This document shows positions 12,965-24,199 of a stretch of DNA of 64,000 nt, one piece after another. Position 1 is the stretch's first letter; the number at the start of each line of letters is the position of its first letter. The DNA lies in contig NC_133773.1 in NCBI RefSeq assembly GCF_003597395.2, positions 70,662,088-70,726,087 of the forward strand, in the 5' to 3' direction. A model generated the notes under the pieces. The model made no database searches. It was not told where the DNA came from and worked only from the letters and a program-made list of their open reading frames with translations. The position numbers were made by a program, and so were the translations under genes. Source of the stretch: Chelonoidis abingdonii. Its lineage: Eukaryota > Chordata > Testudines > Testudinidae.

Positions 12965-13255
12965 ACTATAACTCTTTTCATTGTATCATCTCATAGTACT
13001 TTATCAGCCTTATTGGACTAAGCTTCATTATCTCTCTGCAGACAGTGAAACTGAGTTACAGGTAGCACAAGGGTCTGATCCTCTTCCCACTGAAATCAAC
13101 AGCAAAATGTCCATTGACTTCAGTGTACAAGAACAGGCTTGAAGGGAGCTAAGCAATCTATGCAGGTAGTCTATGGCACAGACAGTAAAAAAAATCCAGT
13201 CTTAACTCCCAGTTCTGTGCATTAGCCACAGGACCATCTGCTTGATGGTTAATTT
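12965..13255 (-). mobile_element. tRNA-derived SINE, old, with an inserted short repeat
   Basis: On the minus strand the element starts CAGATGGTCCTGTGGCTAAT (tRNA-like head with A-box region) and its body resembles the SINE at 60151-60394. The tail includes AACTCAGTTTCACTGTCTGC, matching the CCTCAGTTCCCCATCTG block. Between head and tail, 13072-13142 is an extra unit that breaks the SINE consensus. Confidence 0.65.
13072..13142. repeat. Palindromic MITE-like unit inserted in SINE
   Basis: Runs GTCTGATCCTCTTCCCACTG, with AAATCAACAG and CATTGACTTCAGTGTAC in the middle, to CAAGAACAGGCTTG. It is imperfectly self-complementary and belongs with the units at 2681-2752 and 4014-4085. Confidence 0.5.
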
Positions 13256-13561
13256 CAGCATAAACTGCTTTACTGCTTTTAGTCAATATTGTATTGTGAG
13301 ACATCTTATGGTAATGAACTAAAAAACTGAAATGCAGTTAGAAAGAAGAACAATGTAATAAAAAAAATGACCAAAACAAGGGCTGATACAGCTAATAGTG
13401 TGTGAAAGGTTTCCAATAAGCAAACCTGACTTAATCCTGCTGCTTTTGAAAATGCCCAGTCATTTACTGAGCCTCTTCTCCTAAGAAAGTTGACATCTGA
13501 AATGGCAATAGTTTCTCCATGCTGAAAAAAAGTACGCCTCTCTTTGCCAATTTAATATACC

Positions 13562-13605
13562 TTTTTTTTTCGTTTTCTTTTTCTTTTTTTTTTTTTTTTT
13601 TTTTT
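13562..13605. repeat. T-rich homopolymer tract
   Basis: Long run of T broken by a few C and G. Confidence 0.95.
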
Positions 13606-13619
13606 CGGAGGAAAGCCAG

Positions 13620-16250
13620 TATTATTTCCTATAATAGATTTACCAGTAATACAACACTACTTATGGAATTCCTATTTTGTGAAATATATTCAGAACTCAT
13701 GTTAATTCATATGAGTAGATTTGTGAATATAAAACCAGAACACATTGTAACTTGAGAGCCTGTTTATTGTAGGGGTTTGTTTTTCTGGATTTGATGTCTC
13801 AATCTTGAATATACAACAAACATTTAAACATTTTTAGATGGGAATCTAGCCCATTTTCTTATATAAATAGCTTCACTTGGCCACCCCATAGCTAATCATT
13901 GATGTTATCAGGTTTGACTGGCCTAGTGTATATGGATTTCAATCCTAAAGTTAATTTTACAGAGAGAATAAAATGTACTGTTTGTCCTTGAAAGGTAATA
14001 ATGCGAAGTAGTGATTAAGAGGTTATTGCAAGTGTTACTCTTATCCCTCGAATTGTAGATTTGTGATTTTGGGAAACTGCTCTACTTTCTCTTTTAATAC
14101 AAATAGTGGAAAAAATGATTTTTTTGGTATCCACACCCATATGATGTAGCAGGGTTTTAACTTATGTAGTAAGAAGATAGTGCCATGTGAATAAAAACAT
14201 AATGAGGATTTCTGGGAGTGCTGCTGTGCAATTTGTTTAAAAAAACTAATTACCTGTATTTGTTTTTTTTAAGTAGCAATGTATACAGAACACAACAGGA
14301 CCCACCTTGTTGTTAATCTAACTGTATTTGTGTTCACGTCAAGTTTTCCTATCTCTTGTTACCTAGGTAACCTAAAATAATGGTGCTCTTGGAACTTATC
14401 TGCTAAAACTGCGATTAATAGAGTGACACTATTCAGCACATTATGGTGTCTCCTTGCCAGGTTTCCTACATTCTTATGCTTAATGCCCCATAAAACTTGC
14501 AATAGATGAAGGCATTTTCAACATGACATTTTGCCTTTTGGCTTCCCATTGGCAGAAGTGTACTCTAAAAAAAAAAAAAAAAATCACGACAGTGGTAGCA
14601 GTTGTTCAGGCTACATATGCATTCCTCCCTAGATGACAAATTAATGAAAACCCCTTTTTTTCAGGAAGCCTCTTACAATGCAAACTTTAGTTGACCTCTT
14701 ACCAACAATCTTATTGGAGAGTTATTCAAAACAATCCCAAGATTGAACACTTTTCTTGGTGGCTAGTGAACGTGGGAGCTCTGTTTGTTATTCATAAGGA
14801 CATGGTTGGTCCATAAGAGGAGCACAACCTATATTCACCCATCCAGACCCCAGTCAGCCAGGTAAGTCTTACAATTGCTGGGGATGGCATTGTAGTTAAT
14901 AGGGACAATCTCATGGACAAGAACACTCCAGACCCCTCCTGTAGTCTCTCCTGACACTCAAAATGTCAGGATCTGGTATCAATGCCAGATTCAGTAAGGA
15001 TCTCATTATAGGAGGTTAGAGTCCTATGCACATCCCACTTACATGGCCCTCCAGAATCAACAGTGGACTGAATGCAGCCACATCCGACACTAAGTCTCCC
15101 TGACTTGGATGGAAACATCTATCCATGCTCAAAATATTTGGTCAAGACAGGAAAGAAAACACACCGGCCAATCACAACTTTGCACAGTAACTGACTTTGT
15201 GTACATTTAATATTAATTTATTCAGGCAGTCACTCATATACACAAGACAGGGATGGGACCAGAAGCAAGTGTCTGCCTTGTAAGGGAGCTTCACCAGATT
15301 AAATAGGTGGAAAAGCATTTGGAGTCAACCAGTCAGTCATCTCCATTCAGAGTGGCTCAACTTTCAGTATTTCCCCCAGAGGCTTCTCTCTACTAGATTT
15401 TTCATGCTATAGCCTCTGCCTTCTTCTGTCCATTCTCAGAGAGTTCTTCAAATATTGTTTGGTTGCAGAATACTGAGCGCTGCCATCTTGAACCTGTGTT
15501 CTTACCTTCCTGTCATTTAGAGCTCCCTTGCCTCAAGTCTAGATTTCTGCAGAGAGTCCATCACTCCAGAAGTTTACTTCATGTCAATATTATAAGCATT
15601 TGACAATAGTTTTGTCCTGCTATGGGCGTTGTCAGATGGTTATAAACAGGGATACTAAAAATCCATTTGCCACAGAAAAATGCAGAAAAAACAGAATTTG
15701 CGCTTTTCCAGATAATCTTTAGTTTTCACATTTTGTGAAAAAATAACATACAGCGGCGGGGCTCTGGCTATCAGTTTAAAAATTGTAAATATTTCAATAA
15801 AACAGTGTGTTCAACTGATACCTATATATATTATTGTTATGGAAACTAAAGTTCAGTGTGTCATTCTAATCGTGGAAAAATGTGGATTTTTACCTTTTTT
15901 TTTTTTAAATAAATCAGAGAATTTTGTTCTTAACCACAGAAAACTAGGATCCCTCATTATAAATATGGAGGTATTCTATAAAGGAAGTCCACGTAAAAAA
16001 ATCTTCACAGCACGAGTCACATGAAAGGGGATCGACCTATATTACAGACTGAGGTAAAGACTGCAGAAATCCAATGTAATTAAAACCTCAGAGCTCTATA
16101 CAACTCTGTTCCTGTCCATTTAATCACTTTTATCTCTTACTGCATTACCTCCACCCCAGTCAAAATACCAATGGCCAACATCAACTGCTCAGTTCTCCAT
16201 TTGAAGGTAGCGTATATTATCTAGGTAATGTGTGTACACATACACACACA
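13620..16250. other. Intronic sequence, nothing recognised
   Basis: No coding pattern or repeat I can name. There is an A-run at about 14567-14583 and a T-run near 15896. Confidence 0.5.
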
Positions 16251-16262
16251 CAATTTTGAATT

Positions 16263-16297
16263 ATATCTATCTATATCTATCTATCTATATATATATG
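16263..16297. repeat. Microsatellite (CTAT)n/(TA)n
   Basis: CTAT units passing into TATATATATA; a short CA run lies just upstream (16237-16252). Confidence 0.95.
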
Positions 16298-16365
16298 AAG
16301 CAAATGTATTTTAAATTGCACATAATTAATTGTTCCCCTCATCATTTAGATATCGTGTGCTTTAA

Positions 16366-16470
16366 TAGATTGTAAGCTTCTTGAGATGGGACTACTGTCC
16401 TATGTTTGTACAGCAAATAGGGATCCCGATCTGCATCATAGCTACAAAATAAAAGTATCAGTAAATAAAT
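16366..16470 (+). repeat. L2/MIR-like 3' tail repeat
   Basis: Reads GATTGTAAGCTTCTTGAGAT, then TGTTTGTACAGCAAATAG and GGGATCC, and ends in AATAAATAAG. This order (TGTAAGCTC, TTTGTACAG, AATAAATA) is the common LINE/SINE tail of sauropsids. Other copies lie at 23080-23170 and 55115-55235. Confidence 0.6.
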
Positions 16471-17389
16471 AAGCAGCACAAATTTGCTTTTGCTTGCCCA
16501 CATTTTCCCCTCTCATGCCCTGCATTTATGCTGTTTGGTTATTATAATTTTCTTAGGGGTATGACAGCTGCCCTTGATATTCCTTTTTATGAATGAATTG
16601 AAGCATTTAACAAACCCAGACCAACACCTCCCCTGTCTTGTGCATGTCAGCTGGTATTGGACACATCAGAGAGGTGCAGATCTAGATTCTATACTCTATC
16701 CAACTCACAAAAGGAAGATTAATCTATTTTGGTACTTTTGAAATATATTAAGTATTCATTTTATTTCCACCTTCCTCCAAACCAGATGTGGCTTAGTCAC
16801 GTATGTACTCAAGTATATATCCAGTAAGACCATCTCCTAATTTCAGAAACTTCCTGGTACATTATTTTTTGCTTAGGAGTGATGTCTCTGTATAATTACA
16901 TATTTAGCTTCTTTTTTAGCATTTATCCAGAGAATGATAATTGTCAATTTGTGGATCAAAAATAAATTAAAAATACAGCTCACTTCACTTTAAGTCTTTA
17001 GTATTCTTTTTCAGTTCTGCATATTATCAACTATCCACATATAACAATTTGTAGAAAATGACAAGGAGACCACTGTTAATTGTAGAGGTTAATGTGGCAT
17101 AAGGCTAGAGAGTGTGTCAGACACATTTTCAGAGGTAATTCCACTATATTTAGACCTGTCACATTGGTTGAACAATCACCAAAGTACAGAGACATGGTTT
17201 CTATAATCTTTAAAATGTCTTTTTACCTCCTTTTCAAATATGCGAAATGAAAGAACTATAAGATAATATAGATGCTAAATGTAAGAAGAAAATGTTCAAA
17301 AATGTAACATTTGTAGCCTCAAAGGGGCGTGCATTTGGTCAATTAAGAAGAAAAATATTCAGTTTCCTTTAAGTGTCACCCCCACTTTG

Positions 17390-18500
17390 GCTTGGAAGGG
17401 TATCATCTTAGCTGTGGGCTGGCTGGAGGGGCTCAGGTAAGCTACTGGTCAGCTGCACACCAGGGGGAGGGCCAAATGCATGATCTGTCTTGTCAGATGA
17501 GCTCTTCCTCACTTCCAGATTGCCGTCTGAAGCCCAGGAGTTTCTGTTTGGTTACAGCCATCTTTGCAGGTGGTAGGCCACTTGAATCCACCCTTCCTGC
17601 AAATAAAGGTTTATCAAAAAGATGAGACAAGTTTGCTGACTTCATAGCCCATTGGCTAGTAGTTTAGGAGTACTGTCAGCAAATGAAACACAGATGTCCC
17701 CACTGTATGGAAACACAGGTAGATTTCTTTATTCATTATTATTAAATAGGCAGTAGGACTGGAGGGTTGGAACATCCAAGAAGATATCTTTGCATTAACT
17801 ACAAGCATAGACATCTTCAATTTCACATCCCAGGTAGTGCTCTTGGGAGGTATTTTGCGCCTGGGCAGCCCAAATTCATTACTAAAGGACAAATTAAGAG
17901 ATGGAAGTTTTAAAGGGCACTGGACTATACTCTTTGTCCATGCAATAGGGTTTCCCTGAAGTGAGGGAGACTGGATGCCAGAGTTAGACTCGATAGCTGA
18001 ATTTTATGACCTGGGGCATCAGGTCTGTTATTTCCACTAGGGCAAGTGGTACTCTTCGGATCTGGGAGGTCATAAAGATGTATTTCTGCAGTTCTTTCCC
18101 GGCTTAGTGGCAGTGACTACCTGCAAGCATGAACTCAGGAGCAAGAGAAGCAATTCCGAAGAACAAACTAGACAATGGGTCCAGTTAATAACTGCTATTT
18201 CTTCAAGTCACTCAGAGAATGAGGTGGATAGAATTTAAGAACTGGTGCTGGGAAGCAGCTAAGAGCCTATTCAGGCTAGTTAGACCTCTAGAACTTTGGT
18301 TTCTGGCTAATTTTATCTTAATGCAAAGCAAAAAACACCTTGAGTATTGAGGTGTATGTTCAGGTGGAATTGAGTAAACTCCTCCACACCCGAATATAGG
18401 GGTGAGCCCTCTCGGAATGGAACACTACAACCTGTTGTGTCCTGGTTATTAGAGGGGCTGTCTCTACTAGGGCTACTAAGGGATTCAGCAAAAATGATGT
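17390..18500. other. Unassigned block with mixed composition
   Basis: Contains GC-richer phrases (CTGGAGGGGCTCAGGTAAGC) and an AATAAA near 17602, but no ends, frame or known family that I can support. Confidence 0.3.
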
Positions 18501-18689
18501 GGATAGAACTTTAGAATGTAGGGATCTGCAAAGGGGAGAAGAGATCTGACACCATGACTCTCAAACCATAAAAAACAAAACAAAACAAAAAACACAACAA
18601 TGAAGATCTGACAAAAAAAAGTCAGGAGTAATGCTCCACAGCTTCATCTGCTCAGTACTCCTGACAGTCTAACAAGTCAGACAAACTGC

Positions 18690-19010
18690 CCTGCTTGATT
18701 GGCTGAGGAAGCTAGCAAGATGATTTCTAAGCCCAGCAGCTCATTGGCTGTTCAATGAACAGGCCCATGGATTCTCTGTCTCTCAGTCCTTATCTTTCTC
18801 CAAGCCTTGCTCTGGCTTTCCACCTTCATTGCTCCAGCCCTGTCCCCATCCTGCACCCAGCCTTGCACCTGCCTCAGAACCAGCCCTGCTCCTGCCTTCC
18901 CTGACTCCTGGTAATCCAGTTCTGAGCGCTGACTGAGATTCCTGGCACTGACTCTGTCGTGACCCTTAGCTCTGGCATTTGGACTCATAGCACTAGGTAT
19001 GACAACCCCC
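18690..19010 (+). mobile_element. Possible LTR remnant (CT-rich phrase block)
   Basis: A pyrimidine-rich run with repeated phrases CTCTGGC, CCAGCCCTG and TGACCCTTAGCTCTGGC, like the downstream part of turtle Gypsy-type LTRs as I remember them. No boundaries or target duplication were seen. Confidence 0.35.
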
Positions 19011-19333
19011 CCAACCTCATTCCCCAACACAACATGAGTCACAGTATTACAAGAGTGCGAGGAGGCTGGGAATTGTCCAATCGAAGTAGTATAGATGGGC
19101 CTAGTGTTGAGGCTAGACAAGGACCTTATAAATGCCTACATATGTTTAAAAATAAAACAAAACAAAAACGAAATAAGCTTTGTAAAAAGGCAAAATCTAT
19201 TTTAACATTCCAAAATCCAGAGCAATTAAGAAACTAAGGGGTTTGATCCTTTATCTCTGAAGTAAATGAAAGTTTTGTCATTGAAGTAAACACAGTGCAA
19301 TGAAAGGAAATAGTAAAATTCGTAAGTATAGAA

Positions 19334-20063
19334 GGGTATGTCCACACTAGAAATGTAAGTCAACCTATATTAGGTCGACTTCCTGTAGTGGTGCTTGTCC
19401 ACACTATCCTCCTTGGGTCAGTGGTGCGTATCCTCACCAGAAGCACTTCCACCAACCTAAGAAGGGCAATGTGGGGAGCTAAGAGCCTGGTCCCTGGGCA
19501 CCTGGCTGTCCCACAGGATCCTGGGCTCCCAGTGGGCTGTCACTCATCTCCTACTCCCCGTTCCCTGCTGGGAACAGGGAAAGCCACTGAGGGCTTTTCC
19601 CCAACCTGTTCCCTGCCAGGAGCCGAGAAACCTGCCTTGTCAATTTCTCAGCTAACCATGCTGAGAAATCGACAAGGCTGTCCAGTTCCCAGTGGGGAGG
19701 CTGAGGTTGCCAGGCTTCTTGACCTGGCTCCCAGCTGAGTATGGGGTCCATTTTCTCCCTGGCTCTCAGCTGGGAGTAGGGTCTAGCCACTCAGCTCTCC
19801 AGGGGAGCAGGGAGCAGTTGACTACAGCTGTGATATATACAAGACAGTCAACAGCTGATGTAAGGGATGCAGTGTCTACACAGACACTGAGTTGCCATAG
19901 CTACCCTGACATACACCTTATGCCTCTCATGGAGATGGAGTTACGAGGTCAGTGTAATAGGGCACTTACATCAGTTGTGGGAAGGCTGTAGTGTAGACAC
20001 TGACATAATTAGGTCAACATAAGCTCCCTTATGTTGACCTAACTTCATAATGTAGACCAGTCC
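19334..20063. mobile_element. 730-bp inverted-repeat DNA transposon relic
   Basis: The ends are inverted repeats: left GGGTATGTCCACACTAGAAA, right (reverse complement) GGACTGGTCTACATTATGAA, continuing AGT(C)AACCTATA against AGGTCAACATA. The interior is GC-rich and has its own hairpin (19635-19677). There is no transposase frame, so it is nonautonomous. A target duplication is not clear. Confidence 0.7.
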
Positions 20064-20765
20064 AAAGAAGTTTGAGCAACATAATTAAGTTGCAACAGAC
20101 TACATGCTCCGTGATGAGAAAAATGCACCCAACAACAGACTGTCAATGTGAGTTAACATGGTAGTATTCACAGACTGGAGAGTACAAAATGAAACTGTAC
20201 TGAACACAGAAAAGAGAAGGGATTCAAACAGGCATATACTGCCATTTAAGACTCACGGGGAAAAACTAGGGAAGCAGCAGCAGAAAAAAAAAAGAAGCAA
20301 AATGAGTTAAAAGGGAGGAAGGATTTTTACAAATATATAAGTCAAATTATTCTAGTTCTACAGAACACATTTTAATCGAAATTAAATTCTTGTACACAGT
20401 TACATGAGAATCAATTAAAGAGAACACAGAAGGGCTTTAATACAATGGCATTTTCATCATCTTCTCTACCATTCCACTATGAATTTGCTTAATTCCCCCT
20501 AAAGAAAATTCTGCTGATTATATTTTAAACTCAATTTGGCTGAACAAGAAACATGAATTAAGTTATGTCAAAGTAGCTAGTTGCCACAAACTGCATACTA
20601 CATCACTAAATTAGCATGCGAGCACATGCAGTTTGGTGAATTATGTAACATTAACTTTCAATACTGTTATTAAACTTATTTTTTTATTCATGCCAAAAAG
20701 GTTGCTTGGATTCATTTTTTAATTAACAAACTATTTTATAATCGAGCTATCTACAGTGTAATTAT

Positions 20766-20889
20766 CAGAGGGGTAGCCATGTTAGTCTGGATTTGTAAAA
20801 AGTGACAAAGATTTCTGTGGCACCTTATAGACTAACAGACGTATTGGAGCATAAGCTTTTGTAGATGAATACCCACTTTGTCAGATCCA
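20766..20889 (+). mobile_element. 124-bp interspersed repeat with direct-repeat flanks
   Basis: Starts CAGAGGGGTAGCCATGTTAG and ends TACCCACTTTGTCAGATCCA. Flanked by TGTAATTAT at 20757-20765 and 20890-20898, part of which may belong to the element. The opposite-strand copy is at 1-98. Confidence 0.75.
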
Positions 20890-21572
20890 TGTAATTATAT
20901 TTCCCATACTTATATTCTTGAGGATCCGTATTCTATTCTTTTTAATATTGTAGATGCATGACAAAACACTCCCAACCATTTCAACATGATCTTTAGATTA
21001 CTCTTTGTTGATCAAAGCATAGATGAGCTTTGTTAGAAAACATCGAGGGGGGCTAACACACACAGTGTACTACTGCTGGAGCATTATGAACTTCTAATGT
21101 AAATGACAGCTGAAATACGAGCAATGATACTCAACCTACTTTCACATTTTTCATGTCTCCTGGCCTTTGGCACTGAAAAGAAATTACATTCACATTTTTA
21201 TGTACTGCTGATCTGCAGTTGTAAGAAAACCTTGTACTCTGTTTGTCCTCACAATCTGGCAGGACAGAATTAGTTTAAATTCTCACTGCCTTCTCCCTCT
21301 ACTCAACTGAACATAAATGATCTTTATCCCTGGACAGGGTAAGTCTTTAGGAATAGTTCATACCTAAGAGTACTAATTAAAAAACAATTCCATCTTGTTG
21401 AAGCTGCTAACTTGTACCTATAATTTATTTTCAGTACTTAATTTTAGTATTAATAGTAGGCTGTGACTGAAAAATTCACTCATCCAGGACAAGTAGGAAT
21501 TTAGATCAGATGAATAGACTGGAAGGGAGGCAGGGAGCAGAGGGCTGAGTGCTACTGCTACTTTATTTTAAG

Positions 21573-21709
21573 CATAGGTGCTGGAAATAGAAGTGATAGG
21601 GGTGCTGCTGCATCTCCTAGCTTGAAATAGTTTCCATCATACACAGGGTTTACAGTTTGATTCAATAGCCTTCAGCATCCCCACTGTACAAATTGTTCCA
21701 GCACCCCTG
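21573..21709. mobile_element. 137-bp hAT-like MITE
   Basis: The left end CATAGGTGCTGGAA and the right end (reverse complement) CAGGGGTGCTGGAACAA are inverted repeats. The flanking octamers ATTTTAAG (21565-21572) and ATTGTAGG (21710-21717) match at 6 of 8 positions, as expected for an aged 8-bp hAT target duplication. Confidence 0.7.
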
Positions 21710-22609
21710 ATTGTAGGGAAGATGAGGGCCAGGGGCAGAGATACCACATGCAGAGGTGAAAATGGCCTCCCAGAGTGAAGCCTCTCATTTAATTCTCCAC
21801 TTAATGCCTACTGGTAGGCAAGCAGGAAGCAGGTAGCCAGGCAGGGTCATCTCTCTTCCATGCATGGGGGAGTCCCTGGTCTATACTCAGAAATAGCCCT
21901 GAATCAGCAATTGGTTACCAGTGATTGGTACCGCTGAACCATGCAGGAACTTGCACCAATTAAGCTAACTGAGGTTTACCCCTGCTTCAGTATTTTTTAC
22001 TTGAGCTACTAGGATGAGTAGAGGTTGCGGAATTTTGTAAAGCCCTGATAACAGGTATTAAACTGCAACTAAAAATTAATGTAATTAAAAAACCCTGATG
22101 CCTTATTATAGTGCAGCAGTTTACACTACAGACAGTATTTTTATAACACTTAGTGATGTTATTGCAAAAAAAAGCAGTGGCATAAGTGATGTGTTAGCAC
22201 AGTTTTGTAATTGGTTGCGTGTGCATGCACATGTATCCGTGTTCATTGTGGTTACTTCAACTCATTGTCTAAAATTAACTAATCCAATATTTATTTTAAA
22301 CCGTAAGAAAAATGTACTTAATCAGCAGCTAACTTTTACAATGGAGGTGACAAGAATTCTCTACACAATAATTTAAAATAGCCCATGAAAGTTAATAAAT
22401 TACCTTCAGAAAGTACTGATATAATAATATACACTAAAGACCATAAATGCTATTTGTTTTTTCTTTATAATGTTGCCAGAGAAAAATATCTTCAAGACAC
22501 CAGTATTCATACATTCCACTGAGGAAAAATGGCATTTATACACAAAGAGGTTCTTAAATGTAGAGCAAGGAAAACAAAGTCCCAGGCTCTAGCTGTGCTG
22601 CATTTGGCA

Positions 22610-22668
22610 CACGTAGGAGGCATGTGCACAAAGGTTGATTTATACAACCTTTGTGTGCCTCCTAACTC
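22610..22668. repeat. Imperfect hairpin
   Basis: GGAGGCATGTGCACAAAGG and CCTTTGTGTGCCTCC fold back around GTTGATTTATACAA, with a 4-base bulge. Probably the centre of a decayed palindromic transposon. Confidence 0.6.
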
Positions 22669-23079
22669 TGAGGTCATCCATCTAGCAGCCATTAGAGCAA
22701 ACTCCTGCTGTTCCATAATTTACACCAGCTTCATGCAGCCATGATGGGCTGTTCCGGCACCCAGGAATCAGTAGAATCTAGAAGTGGTTGGCCACAAAGC
22801 TTTTTTATCCACTGCGCGAGGGGCTGAGAAGCAGTACAAAGCAACCAAATTCTCTGCTGACCCAAATTTCACAAAAATACTGTGCACCTGGTTCACAAAG
22901 CTATCAATGTCTTTTCACTCAGTTCTCACATACAAGCTCACCTTTTCCATGATGTCCTCTAGTTGTCAGTACATAACAACAATACAATTGCTGCTACTTA
23001 TTACTCAAGAATATTTTTTTTTTAAATTAAGGTACTTCCCACCCTGGATTCTTTAGTGCATCTTTGTCTTCTTGACCTT

Positions 23080-23170
23080 TAGAGTGAGAGCAGTTTAGAG
23101 CAAGGACTGTGTTTTTCTGTGTGTTTTATACAGTGCAAAGCACAGCGTGCTGAACAATAATACAAATATC
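23080..23170 (+). repeat. L2/MIR-like 3' tail repeat
   Basis: GTTTAGAGCAAGGACTGTG, then TTTATACAGTGCAAAGCACA and AATAATACAAATATC. Same tail type as 16366-16470. It lies about 200 bp downstream of the SPOCK3 exon at 23374-23488 in gene direction. Confidence 0.55.
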
Positions 23171-23373
23171 AACAATGCTTATACACTATAGTTTGCATTG
23201 AAAAATATTGCCCTCTACTCTAGCTGTTATTTCAAAACCTAGTGTAAGAAAAAAATCTCGTTTTTCTTTAAATAATCACCATTTAGTGATCATTGGGCTC
23301 TTCCATTAATTAAATCATATTCCTCTCTAAAAATGCTATGTTAAAAAATAAAACACAAATTGCCTTTACTTAC

Positions 23374-23488
23374 CCCTCTGACCATTTTCGTCTATATTTG
23401 TGGGATTATCTGAAGGGCAAGGGCAACGTCCTTCACACTTCACAGAAATCTGTTTTCCTGAGACACATGCTTGATATTCTAGTTTGCA
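23374..23488 (-). CDS. SPOCK3: SPOCK3 (testican-3) coding exon, second half of Kazal-like module
   Basis: An internal coding exon on the minus strand between the acceptor CTCTTATTACAG and the strong donor AGGG|GTAAGTAAAG. It has 38 codons plus one base, so it enters in phase 0 and leaves in phase 1. The translation begins CKLEYQACVSGKQISVKCEG and continues RCPCPSDNPT, with five cysteines at exon residues 1, 8, 18, 22 and 24. With the three cysteines of the upstream exon (57657-57783) this completes the Kazal-like module. CKLEYQAC followed by GKQISVKCEG is the testican-3 pattern; testican-1 has CKLEFHAC. The last dozen residues (NIDENGQR) form the variable linker before the calcium-binding domain and differ from the human linker as I recall it. 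The next exon should start by completing a G-initial codon (Ala in human), but I found none down to position 1. Confidence 0.95.
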
Positions 23489-23856
23489 CTGTAATAAGAG
23501 AATGGGAATTAACAAATATATTTTATAATAAAAATTCCAGTTAAAATTGAATATTTTAAAAGGACCTTTTGTTAGTCATTCATCACTTCCTGTTCTACGT
23601 GGTTATAAATGCTAGATAAATATGTGTACAGTATATATTACCTTTGCACTTGACAGTTTGAATTAAAGATGGAAACAAGCTGCAATGTTCTGTCCTCTAA
23701 TTTCAGGCGGTGCTTTTTTTATGTTTCTCTCTATTAATAATGCATCTGTTTAATTACATAGATTCAGTAATATATACACAATCCACCTTCACGTACAGCA
23801 CTCATGCTGTGAAGACACTAACTATGAGTCAGGCTGTGAATCACTATAATATAGCT

Positions 23857-24188
23857 CAGGTATCGGCAACATTGGCTCATGACCTGCCAGGGTAGGCCCC
23901 CGGTGGGCCAGGTTAGTTTGTTTACCTGCCCTGTCCGCAAGTTCGGCTGATCGCGGCTCCCACTGGCTGCAGTTCGCTGCTCCAGGCCAATGAGGGCTGT
24001 GGGAAGCGGCAGCCAGCACGTCCCTCAGCCTGCGCCGCTTCCTGCTGCCCCCATTGGCCTGGGATAGCAAACCATGGTCAACGGGAGCTGCAATCGGCCG
24101 AACCTGCATACGTAGCAGGTAAAAAAAACGGCCTGGCTGGAAGGGTGCTTACCCTGGTGGGCTGCGTGTCAAAGATTGCCGATCCCTG
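23857..24188. mobile_element. Nonautonomous hAT-like element, complete
   Basis: Terminal inverted repeats are CAGGTATCGGCAACATTGGC and (reverse complement of the right end) CAGGGATCGGCAATCTTTG. Flanking octamers are ATATAGCT (23849-23856) and ATGTAGCT (24189-24196), 7 of 8 identical. The GC-rich interior is a long imperfect palindrome. It sits 368 bp upstream of the SPOCK3 exon at 23374-23488 in gene direction. A half copy of a related palindrome is at 52501-52700. Confidence 0.85.
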
Positions 24189-24199
24189 ATGTAGCTACA

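Larger units (their letters stand above)
1..23373 (-). other. SPOCK3: SPOCK3 intron, partial (downstream of exon 23374-23488)
   Basis: Begins on the minus strand with donor GTAAGT at 23368-23373 and runs off the window. It should be a phase-1 intron leading to the exon for the linker and the start of the calcium-binding domain. I looked for the complement of a reading such as ACSDLEFREVANRL and did not find it, so that exon probably lies outside the window. Confidence 0.8.

Noticed and set aside
18752..19120. 122-codon minus-strand frame
   Set aside because: Lies over an LTR-like CT-rich block, with no recognisable motif.
19388..19991. Overlapping plus-strand frames of about 100 codons
   Set aside because: Inside a nonautonomous inverted-repeat element; no transposase features.
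23338..23544. 68-codon plus-strand frame over the second SPOCK3 exon
   Set aside because: Antisense shadow of the minus-strand exon.
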